A stretch of 64,000 nucleotides of DNA from Pelagomonas calceolata (GCA_918797485.1 CAKKNE010000001.1:4154001-4218000); one strand, 5' to 3'. Positions 1-9,873 are shown, counted from the stretch's first letter. Made by a program: numbers and translations. Notes: generated from the letters alone by a model not told the origin.

Positions 1-176
1 CTGCGGATGCGCCTTCCGCTTTTCCGGGAGTCGAAGCTAATGGCCGCGGCATGCCTCCGGAGGACGACCCTTCCTGAGTCCGTTAAACGCCGCATCAGAA
101 ATGCAAGAGGGCGCCCGGGCCCGGACATTCCGCCCCTCCTCGTCAAGCGCATATTTCTCTGGTGTGCGCCGGGCTG

Positions 177-260
177 GTTTGCGCCCACTCAAGCGCGTCC
201 GGAATATAGCCGTTGGATGTTTGCGCCCAATCAAGTGCGTCCCGAAGCTAGCCGTTGGAT
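177..260 (+). repeat. Two-copy 42-bp tandem repeat
   Basis: Copies lie at 177-218 and 219-260, each beginning GTTTGCGCCC and ending AGCCGTTGGAT, with about 37 of 42 positions identical. The unit is 14 codons long and stays open on the plus strand, where it would read FAPxQxRPExSRWM twice. It lies in the 3' flank of the cyclin gene, and no ATG-started gene is convincing here, so it is called a minisatellite-like duplication. Confidence 0.6.
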
Positions 261-423
261 GGTGTGCAATGCGTTTCGGTCAAGTGGCGACGACGAGTCT
301 GGGGAGTGGTTCAACTTTCTGGAACACATGCGACGCCGCTCGTGACATGGGAGAAACCGGACTCACCGGGAGGACGACTAGCCTAAGACATTTACACACT
401 ATCCTTGGTTCGGCGCGGAACAG

Positions 424-921
424 TCAGGACGCGCTCCGCAGCCTCAACCCCGCGTAGTAGCGGTCGTATTCCGAGGGCGAGACGTGCAGCGAGAAGTTCA
501 GCGAGAAGAGGAACTCCACCTCGAGTCGATTCAGCTCCTCCAAGGGAATACCGCCGAGCTGCGCGTAGAAGCTGTTCGGATAAAATGAATCGTCCAGAAA
601 CTTCGACGCGACGCAGACCGCCGTGATTAATAAACGGTGCACATTCAATGGAGACAGCCGCATGCCCAGCCGGTCGATGTAGACCATGCTCAAGACGAAG
701 CACCCGGGGGAGCAATCCGCGTACTGGCCTATTCTCTCTAAGTAACTTCGCACAGATATTGCTGGAGGTGTGAGCGCGCAGAACTTCGTGACGTTGTCCC
801 TCGCGTCCTCGTCGATCAACTTGGATACGACCGTCGCCATGACTATGACCATTTCCGACGACGGCAGCGGCGGGCTCGCCGCGTCGTCGAGCGGCTGCAC
901 CTGGAGGAACATGGAGGGCAT
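424..921 (-). CDS. PHO80-like / P-type cyclin
   Basis: This 165-aa protein is a single cyclin box. From residue 45 it carries the signature of PHO80-like (P/U-type) cyclins: an FCALTPPAISVRSYLERI segment, then CFVLSMVYIDRL, then LLITAVCVASKFLDDSFYPN, and a closing ELNRLEVEFLFSLNF helix. Family members are regulatory partners of cyclin-dependent kinases in nutrient or phosphate signalling and cell-cycle control. The length is typical for this small class and no intron is needed. It is divergent from the acetyltransferase gene, with 426 bp between starts. The subfamily is clear from the motif order; the partner kinase cannot be read from the sequence. Confidence 0.88.
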   Translation of the reverse strand: MPSMFLQVQPLDDAASPPLPSSEMVIVMATVVSKLIDEDARDNVTKFCALTPPAISVRSYLERIGQYADCSPGCFVLSMVYIDRLGMRLSPLNVHRLLITAVCVASKFLDDSFYPNSFYAQLGGIPLEELNRLEVEFLFSLNFSLHVSPSEYDRYYAGLRLRSAS

Positions 922-1154
922 CGCTACCGCACCGGCATGGTATCCGCCCGCATGCGTGCCTCGACCAGTTTAGCGCGTGCTGTGGCTCTAATCGGTGGTT
1001 CAGGCACTGACAGCTCTGGATGGGGCTGTGCAAACGCAGCGCGCCACAGCGCTCTCGAGGCAATGATGTGGACCAGTAGGCGACAACAATGTGCGTTCAC
1101 ACTATCGAAAACACCGGGAACGGCGGCTTGCACCTGTTGTTTGCAGTCGACAAA

Positions 1155-1170
1155 CTAGTGTGTCACTACG
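1155..1170 (+). promoter_or_regulatory. Degenerate copy of the CTAGTGTCTTAC upstream motif
   Basis: CTAGTGTGTCACTACG lies 193 bp upstream of the NAA30 start, in the shared promoter with the cyclin gene. It resembles the shorter GCTAGTGTCTTACACTAGC copy at 9874. Two positions of the left half-site differ, so this copy is weak evidence on its own. Confidence 0.3.
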
Positions 1171-1347
1171 CAAAGCACGGCCGAATTTTTGCACAGGCTA
1201 ATTTGGAAGCGCTGGCCGTTACTCGTGCGTGCGACGGCCTTAAGAGTCGTCGCCTTGCAGGGCCAGATACGACGAGGGCAAAAAACGCGGCTTCGCTGCA
1301 AGCCAGGGCTGCACAGCTGCCTCGCCGCCACCGCTGCGCAGACAACC

Positions 1348-2094
1348 ATGACCAAACAAAAGAAAAAGAGCAAACAAAAGAAGAAAGAAAACAACGGCGA
1401 CGCCGAAGCGCTCGCGAAACAAATCCAACAAACCACCTTAGACGAGACGCGGCGACGGCGCGAGGCCGAGCGCTCGCGGGAATTGTCCAGAGAACTCTGC
1501 GCGTCGCGCCACGATGGGGTGGAATGGTGCGAGTACGAGGGCGAAGTGAACTTGCCCGAGGTCATGCGTTTGGTCGACGATGATTTAAGCGAGCCCTACT
1601 CGATTTTTACGTACCGCTACTTCGTGAAAAATTGGCCTAGTTTATGTTTGTTGGCGAAGATCGAGGGCGAGACGGTAGCTTGTGTGGTCTCAAAAGCCGA
1701 GGTCGAGAATTCGCAGCTCGTGGCGGGCGAGACGTGTTATAGAGGTTATATCGCGATGCTCGCCGTGAACAATACATATAGGAGATCAGGTATTGGTACC
1801 GCTCTAGTCTGTCGCTCGATCGAAAGGATGCGCGCCATGGGCTGCGCGGAAGTCATCCTCGAGACGGAGACGACGAACACGATCGCACTTTCTTTATATG
1901 AGAAATTGGGCTTCGCGCGCGACGAGCGGCTGTTCAAATATTATTTGAATGGTGCCGACGCCTTTAGATTGTGTTTGCCGCTGGCGCGCGAGGACTTTGT
2001 CGATGATGGCCTGCCGCCGACGCCGGAGGCCTTCCGCCAGCTCTCGGCGGCGCCTCCACCTGGGGAGCGGGGGCGGAGCAAGTCGGACCCTTAA
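1348..2094 (+). CDS. NAA30: N-alpha-acetyltransferase 30 (NatC catalytic subunit)
   Basis: This 248-aa GNAT enzyme transfers acetyl from acetyl-CoA to protein N-termini of NatC type (Met followed by a hydrophobic residue) on ribosomes. The NAA30/MAK3 hallmark LSEPYSIFTYRYFVKNWP is present, followed by the catalytic-strand region YRGYIAMLAV and the acetyl-CoA loop RRSGIGTALV. The C-terminal LYEKLGFARDERLFKYYLNG stretch is also typical. The reading frame is open upstream to 1189, but ATG 1348 has context ACAACCATGACC and starts a Lys-rich tail, so it is preferred. The extra tail of about 90 residues before the GNAT domain is low-complexity and charged. No intron is needed. Confidence 0.93.
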   Translation: MTKQKKKSKQKKKENNGDAEALAKQIQQTTLDETRRRREAERSRELSRELCASRHDGVEWCEYEGEVNLPEVMRLVDDDLSEPYSIFTYRYFVKNWPSLCLLAKIEGETVACVVSKAEVENSQLVAGETCYRGYIAMLAVNNTYRRSGIGTALVCRSIERMRAMGCAEVILETETTNTIALSLYEKLGFARDERLFKYYLNGADAFRLCLPLAREDFVDDGLPPTPEAFRQLSAAPPPGERGRSKSDP

Positions 2095-2484
2095 GATGTT
2101 GTTTTGATCATACATCGGCGTCGCAGCGGTGGCCTGGAGGCCCACGTCCGCGTGGCGCGCCGCCCGAGTCCGCTCGAGTCGAGGGGCGGTGGCTGACGAC
2201 GGAAGGGCCGGCACAGACGACTCTACGGCGGCGCTTACGACTCGCAGGCGGCTCTGGGCAGCCGGCGCCGCTCGGGCCCACTAGGGCGGAGCCCACTAGG
2301 GCTCGTAACTCCTGGCGCAACGAGCAGCGCCTGGCGCGGCCGCGGGCTGCCTCGCGTGCTGAGGACTGCAGCGGTGGTCGCAGCGGACCGCAGTCGAGAG
2401 CAGGCGTGCGCGCAGCGGTCGCAGCGGCGGGCCACGCGGCCATCGTGGGCTGCCCAGCACCGGCGCCGCCGGGCGGACGCGACG

Positions 2485-5400
2485 ATGACCGTCGACGTCC
2501 CCACGCAATTAAGGGAGCTCGCCGAGGTCGGTTCACTAAGTTTCCAGCGAAGCGCGGACAGTCCCGTGCGGACGGAGTTTCCCAAGCTCGCCGCGCGGCT
2601 ACTCGCGAAAAGAGAAGCCCACGACGCCGCGATCCAGAGCTTTGCGGAAAAGTTGACGTTGATTTCCGACGGTATTGAAATAGACGTGAAGACGGCGAGC
2701 GATGGCGTCGTCGACGCGCTGGAAGCGGTTGATCAACAGACTGCTGCGATCTTCGAGGAGCTCAACCGAGATGAGTTACTAGTGACGAAGGACGCTTCTT
2801 ACTTAACAGAGACCTGGGAGGCCATCGAGGGGACGCTCAAGGATCGGCATGCCGTCATCCGAGACTTCGGGGCGCGCCTCGAGGGCCTTGAGCAGCAGAG
2901 AGCAAAGACGGCTGGTGGAGAACTGCGGAATTTGGTCGATACGCTGCTCAGGATCGCCTTCAAGTCTCCCGGAGAAATCGAACGAGTAGTGGAGGGCGAC
3001 GCCTTTGAGCTCAATGCGGTGATCATCGCGAATCGCAAGTCGCACGCGGAATTACTCGCGTTACTAGAGAAGAAGGATGTGGGTGTGGGTCTCGACGCCA
3101 TCGAGAAGTGGAGATTGAGGAGAGAAGCCTGGCGCCAGCTGCGCCACGATAGAGCAGTTAAAGAATTTTGGGAGGACCTCGAGTCGCAACAATTCGTGAA
3201 CCCTCCGGAAAGGAGTAAGAGGTTCGAGAAGATCCGAGCCGATCAGTTATCGAGTGATGAGCAACGTAGGAAGCTGATTCGTGAAGTGGAGGCGATGACC
3301 CTGCCGCAGTCGGCCAAAGCTTCCGAGGCGAAAACAAAATTTAAAGAAATTCATGCGAAGGAGGCCAACACGATCGTCAAGCATGAAAAAGCTTTAGATA
3401 AGCTTGTGATCAAGTCTCATGAGGCCGCCTTGTTGCGACGGGAAGATCTTAGACGAGAATTACATAGATATGGGGCACTCGCGGAGGAGCCTGAGTTACA
3501 TGAGTTCGCCGATGCTGTTGAGAGTATCGCGTTGGATCCGGAGCGGGAGGACTTCTTCCGGAGTGCTGGTGGGTTGAAACCTGAACTGAGGCAGTTGATC
3601 TCGGAATGTCGTCATGAGGACATCGTCTACGCTAGAGTACTAGACGAGGCCAAACGACGTTTACAAGTTGTGAGATGTGGTAGGGACCTCCATACGACGC
3701 TAGAGAAGCAGGGCAAGGGTTCGTTCCGAGACGCGCTCAAGGACACGTGTGAGAGGCTCAGAAAAGGCGGGCGGCCCGAGGTGCCTCCCCTACTCCCGAT
3801 CCTGGAGCAGCAGGTCGACCAGTTGCGAGCGGTCGAAGGTTTGGACGACTTACTCGTCTCGGAATTGAGTCGCGTGTCGGAGGACGTCCGCCAACTCATC
3901 GACGACATCGCTGATCAAAATGGTGAAATGAATGAGCGCAAGAGCATGGCCACGTCTCGCAAGAGTTCGAAGCGAGGCGCTACTACGGCCTACACTGGTT
4001 ATGAAGGTCCCGCGATTGATATGGTCGCCGTGCGGTCTGCTCAAAAACGAGTAGCCATGATGATGTGCGTGTGCGAGCTGGAGGAGGAACATATTTCTTT
4101 ATTAGGAGAAGTGCAGGACGCCTTAGAACAAAAAACGGTGTGCAATGTTGCCATCGACGAGGTCTGTACAAATGAATGCGAAGAAGTGATCGCCAAGCGC
4201 CACGAGGAGCACCTGGACCTGGCGAAGGAAGTCACACAGTACCTCGAGAAACAGTCTTCATCATTGTGCAAGGACGCCTGCCAGACGTGCGACTTCTACG
4301 AGCGCGTCGGTAAGGCCGTCGAGGCTAACCACAAAAACATAAGTGACATGGACGAGGCCATGGAGGACGACTTGTTTGATATCAAGGAAGATCAGCGCGT
4401 GAGGAACGAGGACACGGAAGAAGAATTGAGGCAGGCGTGCCACGACACGAGGCACGCGGCCGATGCCGATGCTTTGGAAATTGCATTTGCGAACGTGATC
4501 AAGCTGTTGACGGTCGTCGAAGACCAGTACCGGGACTACCAGCTGACGGCGCGTACTAAGGCCGAGGAGCACCCCGTCAACGATAGTAATGAAGCATTGA
4601 GGTTTGATGGGGTCGTACGTGCGTTGTTCGGGCTCGACGGGGAAGAAGGCTCAGATACGTATGTCGTTGGCGATGGTGCTCCTAGAACCGTGCGGCTTTC
4701 ACTGCCAGACTTAGTTAAGAGTGTATTAGCGTACGAGGAGCCCAAGGCCGAAGAGGAACCTCCTAAGGTCGCCATCGAAGGGGACGACGAGGAGGACGAG
4801 GACGAGGAGGAAGAAGCCGAGGAGGTGAACTGGTACGCCGAGGGCTTTGTCGAGTTGAGTGAGGAGGAGCGGAGGGAGCTGAAGGGGCGCACGCTCGAGA
4901 AGTACCTCGATGCTCGGGACGACGCCTTTACGCCGCTGGATGCCGCTACTAAGGCAACACTGTCCGAGGAGGACCTGGAGATCTACGAAGCCCTTGTGGA
5001 AGAAGTGGAACAACATCGGGCGGCGCGGGCATCCATCAGAGAACAAGGTGATGTCAGTGACACGCCGGTGGATGGGAACCAAGAGGTCTGCGTTTGCGAT
5101 GTGACGCTGCCGGAGTCGAGGTTGGTTGAATTATTAGATAAGTTAAGGGCCTCCGTCGTGATGGATATGGAGTCAAGGGCAGCAGCTAGGAAGGTCAAAA
5201 TACAAACGTTGACGGACGAGCGTCTCACGTCCTACACCGAGGAGCTCGAGGAAAGACTGAGGACGCACTGGCCCCGGAAAGGGCGGTCCGAAGTGTCCTT
5301 TCGGCAACCGAGAGAAGGTGAGTTGATAGCTCATCGACAGCGAAAAGAGCGACATTTACGAGTTGTACTACAGCGCGACCGCCTGCATAGCAAGGACTTC

Positions 5401-7443
5401 CTCAACGCTCTCTCGTCATCCTATGAGAAGGTCGAGACCTTCAAGACCGACCTACAAGCATTAGAAGATTTGTTGCCGAAGCAGCAGTCACTCGCGACGC
5501 TGCAAGGCGTCGAGTCGAAATGTAAAAAGCTAGCCGCAGCTTTTCATATTGAATGTTTGGCCGAGGTTGATGGTTTAGGGAGGTACACGGTCACGGAGCC
5601 CACGAAACTGTTTCAATTGAACGAGGTGCTGCTGAAGGCGACGCGGCTCTTCGAGGACGGCGGCGATTTCAGCGACGTCGAGAAGGAGGAGCTGCGAGGT
5701 AAATTGGAGCAGGTCGCGTTGCGGGTTCAAAGTTCTGTTGAACAGCGCAAGGAGAAGGTCGATACACTGAGGGAGTCGCAAGCGCAAGCGTTGCAGGGTC
5801 TGGCGTCGTTCAACGCTACTGCCGAAACTTGTTTAGATGAATTATCCTTGATGTACGGCCTGGGCATGAAGTACGGCGCGCCCCGGAGGAACGCGCAAGA
5901 AAAGATCCGGTCGAATCAAACGCTCGACGAACGGGAGGCGGCCCATTTTGATGAACTACTTGAAGCTTTGGCTGTGACTTGCGACGAGGTCAAGCACCCC
6001 GAGGACGAGGACGAATCTACACCGCGTTCCAAAAAATTATTAGCGTTGTTAGCTGCTATTAGAAAGCACGCTCGTAACAGGGCGCTCTACCTCAACTTCC
6101 TGCCCAAGCCCGACAAGGTGCCTGTTATCGATCAGATGGCGCAGACGTCCATTCCGGAACCTGAGGAGGAGGAGCCTGCTGCTGCCGAGGACGAGGAGCC
6201 TCCAGTCAAAGAGGTCGATCCTGATGATGCCATCGAGTTGGACGAGGCCACGGCATTGCTAGTAGCGGACAGGGAGGAGCGAGAAGGCAATTTAGCACAA
6301 CTTGTTGATGATGTGGAAGAGGCCTGCAAGCAGGAGACCAAGGACCTCTACACTTCAGAAGGCAAGGCCGACCGTTTGGGGGAGGACGGCGTGCCCGATT
6401 CGCTGCGGACGTGGCTCGCGGAATCGCGAAGGAAGGTGCTGGGCGAGGGTGGCTATAGGGAGAAGGCAGCGCGGCGGCTACGGGCCCAGGTCCAGCTTAT
6501 GGAGGGGTTGATCGCGAAGACGCCCGAGCTCCCGCTTCAGGACCCCGACGCGCTGGGCGCGCCGGCGGCGATCATTGCGGACGTCGTGAACCGATGCAAG
6601 GCCGAGGCCGATGCCAGACGAGCGGCGACGGCCCAGCGCTTCGGCGAGGCCATGCGCGCCTGGATTAAGAAGCGCGACGCCCACCGGTCGGCTTTAAGGC
6701 CGCAGCTCGGCTCGCCCGATGCAAGGGAGGAGCTCACGCAACTCTGCGAGGCGGAATCCGTGCGGCGGGAGGAGGTCAAAGAGGCCGTGAAAGAAGCGCG
6801 AGCAACGGTCGTCAAGGACGCCGCGGTCGTGGCGCGGCGCTTCCTCGGCCGCATGGCGTCGAGCAGTGCGGAGTGCTTCGGCACGCTCGACGGCCTCACG
6901 TACAACGACGACCTCGGCTGGCTGCCCGGCGACGAGAACCTTTTCGTGAAGCGCAAGTCTCTCAAAAGGTTGCGGAAGATGCGGCGGAAGGCCGGGCCCG
7001 ACGCCGAGGGCGAGATCTTGCGGGAGACGGGCTTGTCCTACGGCGAAGGGCGGGGTCGCCGGTTCCCGTCGCGGACGTGGCCGGGCGTCGACGCGAAGGC
7101 CTTTGCGAAGGTCGAGGAGCCTGAGCCGGCGGAGGAGCCCGCTGCGGAGGAGGAGGATGCCGGGGAGACGCCGGCGGAGGATGCTCCCGCGGAGGAGGAG
7201 GAACTGGAGGGCCCGTGGGCCGGCGTCGTCGCGTCGATGGGCGAGGCGCGCGACGCGCTCGTGACGACGGCGCACCGGCAGCTCGTGCGCGCGCGCGACG
7301 CGGCCGTCGCCGATTATTTGAAATACTACGAGTCGAGCAACGCGGACATGCTCGCGCACTACGACGCGCTCGTCGCCGAGGAGGAGTCCTGGCACGGGAC
7401 CTGGGAGGGGCTCGTGAAGAGTTTGCTGGTTAAGAGTTCTTGA
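2485..7443 (+). CDS. CCDC180-like giant coiled-coil protein
   Basis: This protein of about 1652 aa is almost entirely alpha-helical and charged. It is built of an N-terminal helical region (about 1-300), long coiled coils, acidic linkers near residues 760-790, 1220-1250 and 1540-1580, and a C-terminal helical block. The order ANRKSHAELLALLEKKDVG, then W..RREAWRQLRHD, then FVNPPERSKRFEKIR, and later LSLMYGLGMKYGAPRRNAQ, recalls the DUF4455 and DUF4456 domains of CCDC180, a ciliary coiled-coil protein. This family call rests on remembered motif order. The frame is also open from an ATG at 2356, so the start is uncertain. The linker PPKVAIEGDDEED resembles acidic linkers of the SPAG1 gene in this window. 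No introns interrupt about 5 kb of coding sequence. Confidence 0.6.
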   Translation: MTVDVPTQLRELAEVGSLSFQRSADSPVRTEFPKLAARLLAKREAHDAAIQSFAEKLTLISDGIEIDVKTASDGVVDALEAVDQQTAAIFEELNRDELLVTKDASYLTETWEAIEGTLKDRHAVIRDFGARLEGLEQQRAKTAGGELRNLVDTLLRIAFKSPGEIERVVEGDAFELNAVIIANRKSHAELLALLEKKDVGVGLDAIEKWRLRREAWRQLRHDRAVKEFWEDLESQQFVNPPERSKRFEKIRADQLSSDEQRRKLIREVEAMTLPQSAKASEAKTKFKEIHAKEANTIVKHEKALDKLVIKSHEAALLRREDLRRELHRYGALAEEPELHEFADAVESIALDPEREDFFRSAGGLKPELRQLISECRHEDIVYARVLDEAKRRLQVVRCGRDLHTTLEKQGKGSFRDALKDTCERLRKGGRPEVPPLLPILEQQVDQLRAVEGLDDLLVSELSRVSEDVRQLIDDIADQNGEMNERKSMATSRKSSKRGATTAYTGYEGPAIDMVAVRSAQKRVAMMMCVCELEEEHISLLGEVQDALEQKTVCNVAIDEVCTNECEEVIAKRHEEHLDLAKEVTQYLEKQSSSLCKDACQTCDFYERVGKAVEANHKNISDMDEAMEDDLFDIKEDQRVRNEDTEEELRQACHDTRHAADADALEIAFANVIKLLTVVEDQYRDYQLTARTKAEEHPVNDSNEALRFDGVVRALFGLDGEEGSDTYVVGDGAPRTVRLSLPDLVKSVLAYEEPKAEEEPPKVAIEGDDEEDEDEEEEAEEVNWYAEGFVELSEEERRELKGRTLEKYLDARDDAFTPLDAATKATLSEEDLEIYEALVEEVEQHRAARASIREQGDVSDTPVDGNQEVCVCDVTLPESRLVELLDKLRASVVMDMESRAAARKVKIQTLTDERLTSYTEELEERLRTHWPRKGRSEVSFRQPREGELIAHRQRKERHLRVVLQRDRLHSKDFLNALSSSYEKVETFKTDLQALEDLLPKQQSLATLQGVESKCKKLAAAFHIECLAEVDGLGRYTVTEPTKLFQLNEVLLKATRLFEDGGDFSDVEKEELRGKLEQVALRVQSSVEQRKEKVDTLRESQAQALQGLASFNATAETCLDELSLMYGLGMKYGAPRRNAQEKIRSNQTLDEREAAHFDELLEALAVTCDEVKHPEDEDESTPRSKKLLALLAAIRKHARNRALYLNFLPKPDKVPVIDQMAQTSIPEPEEEEPAAAEDEEPPVKEVDPDDAIELDEATALLVADREEREGNLAQLVDDVEEACKQETKDLYTSEGKADRLGEDGVPDSLRTWLAESRRKVLGEGGYREKAARRLRAQVQLMEGLIAKTPELPLQDPDALGAPAAIIADVVNRCKAEADARRAATAQRFGEAMRAWIKKRDAHRSALRPQLGSPDAREELTQLCEAESVRREEVKEAVKEARATVVKDAAVVARRFLGRMASSSAECFGTLDGLTYNDDLGWLPGDENLFVKRKSLKRLRKMRRKAGPDAEGEILRETGLSYGEGRGRRFPSRTWPGVDAKAFAKVEEPEPAEEPAAEEEDAGETPAEDAPAEEEELEGPWAGVVASMGEARDALVTTAHRQLVRARDAAVADYLKYYESSNADMLAHYDALVAEEESWHGTWEGLVKSLLVKSS

Positions 7444-7684
7444 TGAGTATCGTCTGTCTTGTCTGGGTGTTGGGGAGCACGCAATACGCGCACGCGGCTG
7501 CCATCCTGGTGCGGGGTCTGGCCCCATGGCCAGCGCTTTTCAGTTTGGTCAACGCCGCAACGCCAATGTTGGCTGCCTAATCGCTTTTTATGTTTGTCTC
7601 ACGCCGGAACGCCGGCGTGGGCTGCCTCAATTGCTAACGCTGCGCTCGCGGCGCCACTGATAAGGTAGCTACTGCAGACCATCG
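7444..7684. other. Intergenic spacer with short imperfect direct repeat
   Basis: This spacer lies between the CCDC180-like gene and the first membrane paralogue. It holds two loosely related segments, around 7545-7585 and 7590-7640. Each has an ACGCCGCAACGCC- or ACGCCGGAACGCC-like block followed by GGCTGCCT. No gene is seen. Confidence 0.35.
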
Positions 7685-8602
7685 ATGCTGCCTGGCGGAA
7701 GCCATCAGCGGCGGCCCAAGCACGATGCTGAGGCTGGCCCTGCGGAGAAGCAAGTCGACGAGCCGGCGTCGAAGTACGCTCGCATGCAATGGTTCGTAGT
7801 CACATGGCTCGTTTGCGACAACGTGTTGCTCACGTTTGGCAGTCTGGGCAAAAAGAGCTCGCGTGCCGCTTTTTTCCACGCCGAGATGCTAGTCTTTCCG
7901 ATCAGTATAAGCCTGAACATGTTATACGAATTCGGCACACTGGACTCGTTGGCCATCGGTGGGCGTGCGCTTGTTATTTGGGTCATTTTCTGGCTCTACC
8001 AGGCGGTTCTTACACCCGTAGCGATGTGGGCGCGCGGAGAATCGTTCCTTCGGGGATTGATGCCTCTAGTTGCGTTCTTGTTCATGGCTACGGCATTCGG
8101 AGGGTTAATTCGAATCCTTCGGGAAGAATTGCGCGCTCTCGGCTCCCTGGACGAGACGACGCGCCGTATCACGACCAGATTGCTTGAAATTATGGGCCTC
8201 CAGGCAGCGCTGGTGGTTATAGGACTCACGCACGGAATAGAAAGAAGTGCATTTAATCGCATTTCCGCTACGATATTCTTCTCAATATCACTGATAATGG
8301 CCTGGCTTTACTCACTAGCCATCTTCGATGTCGCGGGGGTCGATGCTGTGGCGGCAACCCAGCTGAAACTCAGCCCCATAGAAGGCGCGGCTTTATCTTT
8401 CACCGGCCTGCTTGTACTCGCTGGGCTCGCCAGCTATATTCTCTCGGAGCAGGCGCGGCCGAAGAGAGGAACAGTTATGGTCGTGGGCGACACGTTCATG
8501 GTCTCGATGTTCGGGGCCTACTTTTGCACCGCGAGAATAGTCTGGGTCGCCCGACGCAAGCGGCGGTCGAAGGTACGCGAGGACCCGGACGCGCCAGCGT
8601 AA
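7685..8602 (+). CDS. Eight-helix membrane protein, tandem family copy 1
   Basis: This 305-aa protein is one of three adjacent paralogues. About eight hydrophobic helices can be seen, starting near residues 38, 60, 95, 120, 165, 190, 225 and 255. Residues shared with the other copies include MLYxFGTLDS after helix 2, LREELRALGS before helix 5, MAWxYSLAIFDVAGVD at helix 6, L.PIEGAAL before helix 7, and the basic tail ARRKRRSKV. I recognise no named family and see no catalytic motif, so transporter, channel or receptor-like roles are all open. The start ATG 7685 precedes a short hydrophilic tail of about 30 residues, as in copies 2 and 3. No intron is needed. Confidence 0.8.
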   Translation: MLPGGSHQRRPKHDAEAGPAEKQVDEPASKYARMQWFVVTWLVCDNVLLTFGSLGKKSSRAAFFHAEMLVFPISISLNMLYEFGTLDSLAIGGRALVIWVIFWLYQAVLTPVAMWARGESFLRGLMPLVAFLFMATAFGGLIRILREELRALGSLDETTRRITTRLLEIMGLQAALVVIGLTHGIERSAFNRISATIFFSISLIMAWLYSLAIFDVAGVDAVAATQLKLSPIEGAALSFTGLLVLAGLASYILSEQARPKRGTVMVVGDTFMVSMFGAYFCTARIVWVARRKRRSKVREDPDAPA

Positions 8603-8712
8603 CTAGAGTAGTAAAAGTACTCCGTACTAGTCCAGAAGACCGCCCGGGGACCTATCCAGAGCCGTCCATGCGGGCTTCTGGCTTTTGTGTGGGTTCTCGC
8701 GTTAGGACGCGT

Positions 8713-8736
8713 GCTAGCGGCATGTAAGACACTAGC
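8713..8736 (-). promoter_or_regulatory. Upstream near-palindrome, copy in front of membrane paralogue 2
   Basis: On the minus strand the site reads GCTAGTGTCTTACA, then a short spacer, then CCGCTAGC. It lies 146 bp upstream of the ATG at 8882. It is one of at least seven copies in this window, all intergenic and close upstream of starts. Confidence 0.55.
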
Positions 8737-8881
8737 ATGTTCTGTCGATCCTGGACAGCGCGGCCCTGCGCGGACGCGCGGCGCCTATGTGCTGCCAAAA
8801 TTGAGCGGAAGGAGACATTTGGCGAGTCTTTCCACAAATACCTACTCCGCGGCCAGTGTGCGCTTGATAAAGCGATTTGTG

Positions 8882-9835
8882 ATGCTGCCCACCGGCTCGG
8901 CCTCAGGAGTGGACGACGACGCGGCCGCGCCGGCACGCCGTCGAGCAGGCGTGGCGGCCAGCATCATGAAGCAGCAGTCGGATCCCACGCCGGCTGCCGA
9001 GGACGTGCCGGCGTCGACCTACGCGCGTCTGGAGCGGTCCGTCGTCGCGTGGCTGGTTGCTGATAATGTTTTGTACACGTTTGCCAGTCTGAGCAAGAAG
9101 AGCGTCCGCTTGCCTTTTTTGCTGATGGAGAATCTCATGTTTCCGATCTGCCTATCGGTCTGCATGCTATACGCATTCGGCACCTTGGATTCGTCGGCCG
9201 TCCGTAAGCGCGTGGTCGTCATTTGGGTCAGTTTTATGCTCTATCAGGCCGTATTTTCGTTTATTTTCTGTTGGGTGCAAGGATATCCCCTTGCACGGGC
9301 GGTGGGTATTACCGTTTTCTTCGTGCTTATCGCCGCTGGCTTTTCCTGGCTCATAGGCATCATCCGTGACGAACTACGCGCCCTCGGCTCCTTGGATGCG
9401 ACTCGTGTCAAGCGACTATTCGAAATCATGGGAATCCAGCTCGCGCTTGTGGTCGTCGGTGCCACGCAGGGCCTCGGGCGAGGGGATATGCCACGAATCG
9501 TTGGAACGGTAACGTTCTCGCAGTCATTGACGATGGCCTGGTTTTATTCGCTGGCAATTTTCGATGTAGCAGGCGTAGATGTAGCAGTGGCAGGGACCCG
9601 TCTGCAACTCCGGCCCATCGAAGGGGCTGCCTTATTCTTCACGGGAACACTCGTCCTTGCAGGATTTGCGGCGTACGTAGTCAGCGAGCAGAACGATCCG
9701 TCGCGAAAGATGGCCATAGCTGTCTTCTTCGTGTTCGCCGCCTCGATGATCGGGGCCTACGTTAGCACCGCTCGCATCGTTTCCGCCGCCCGGCGGAAGC
9801 GCCGGTCGAAGGTTGGCGACGACCTACCAGCATAA
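8882..9835 (+). CDS. Eight-helix membrane protein, tandem family copy 2
   Basis: This 317-aa paralogue of the genes on both sides keeps the same order of about eight helices. It shares MLYAFGTLDSSAV, RDELRALGSLDAT, MAWFYSLAIFDVAGVD, RLQLRPIEGAALFFTG and the terminal ARRKRRSKVGDD with copy 1. The frame is open upstream to 8687, but ATG 8882 gives an N-terminus of the right size, with a 60-residue hydrophilic tail, and puts the recurrent upstream palindrome in the promoter. Copies 1 and 2 are visibly closer to each other than to copy 3. The function is unknown. Confidence 0.8.
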   Translation: MLPTGSASGVDDDAAAPARRRAGVAASIMKQQSDPTPAAEDVPASTYARLERSVVAWLVADNVLYTFASLSKKSVRLPFLLMENLMFPICLSVCMLYAFGTLDSSAVRKRVVVIWVSFMLYQAVFSFIFCWVQGYPLARAVGITVFFVLIAAGFSWLIGIIRDELRALGSLDATRVKRLFEIMGIQLALVVVGATQGLGRGDMPRIVGTVTFSQSLTMAWFYSLAIFDVAGVDVAVAGTRLQLRPIEGAALFFTGTLVLAGFAAYVVSEQNDPSRKMAIAVFFVFAASMIGAYVSTARIVSAARRKRRSKVGDDLPA

Positions 9836-9873
9836 AGATGGCGAAAACCTCCCTAAGTAAAACTCGGCTTGTT

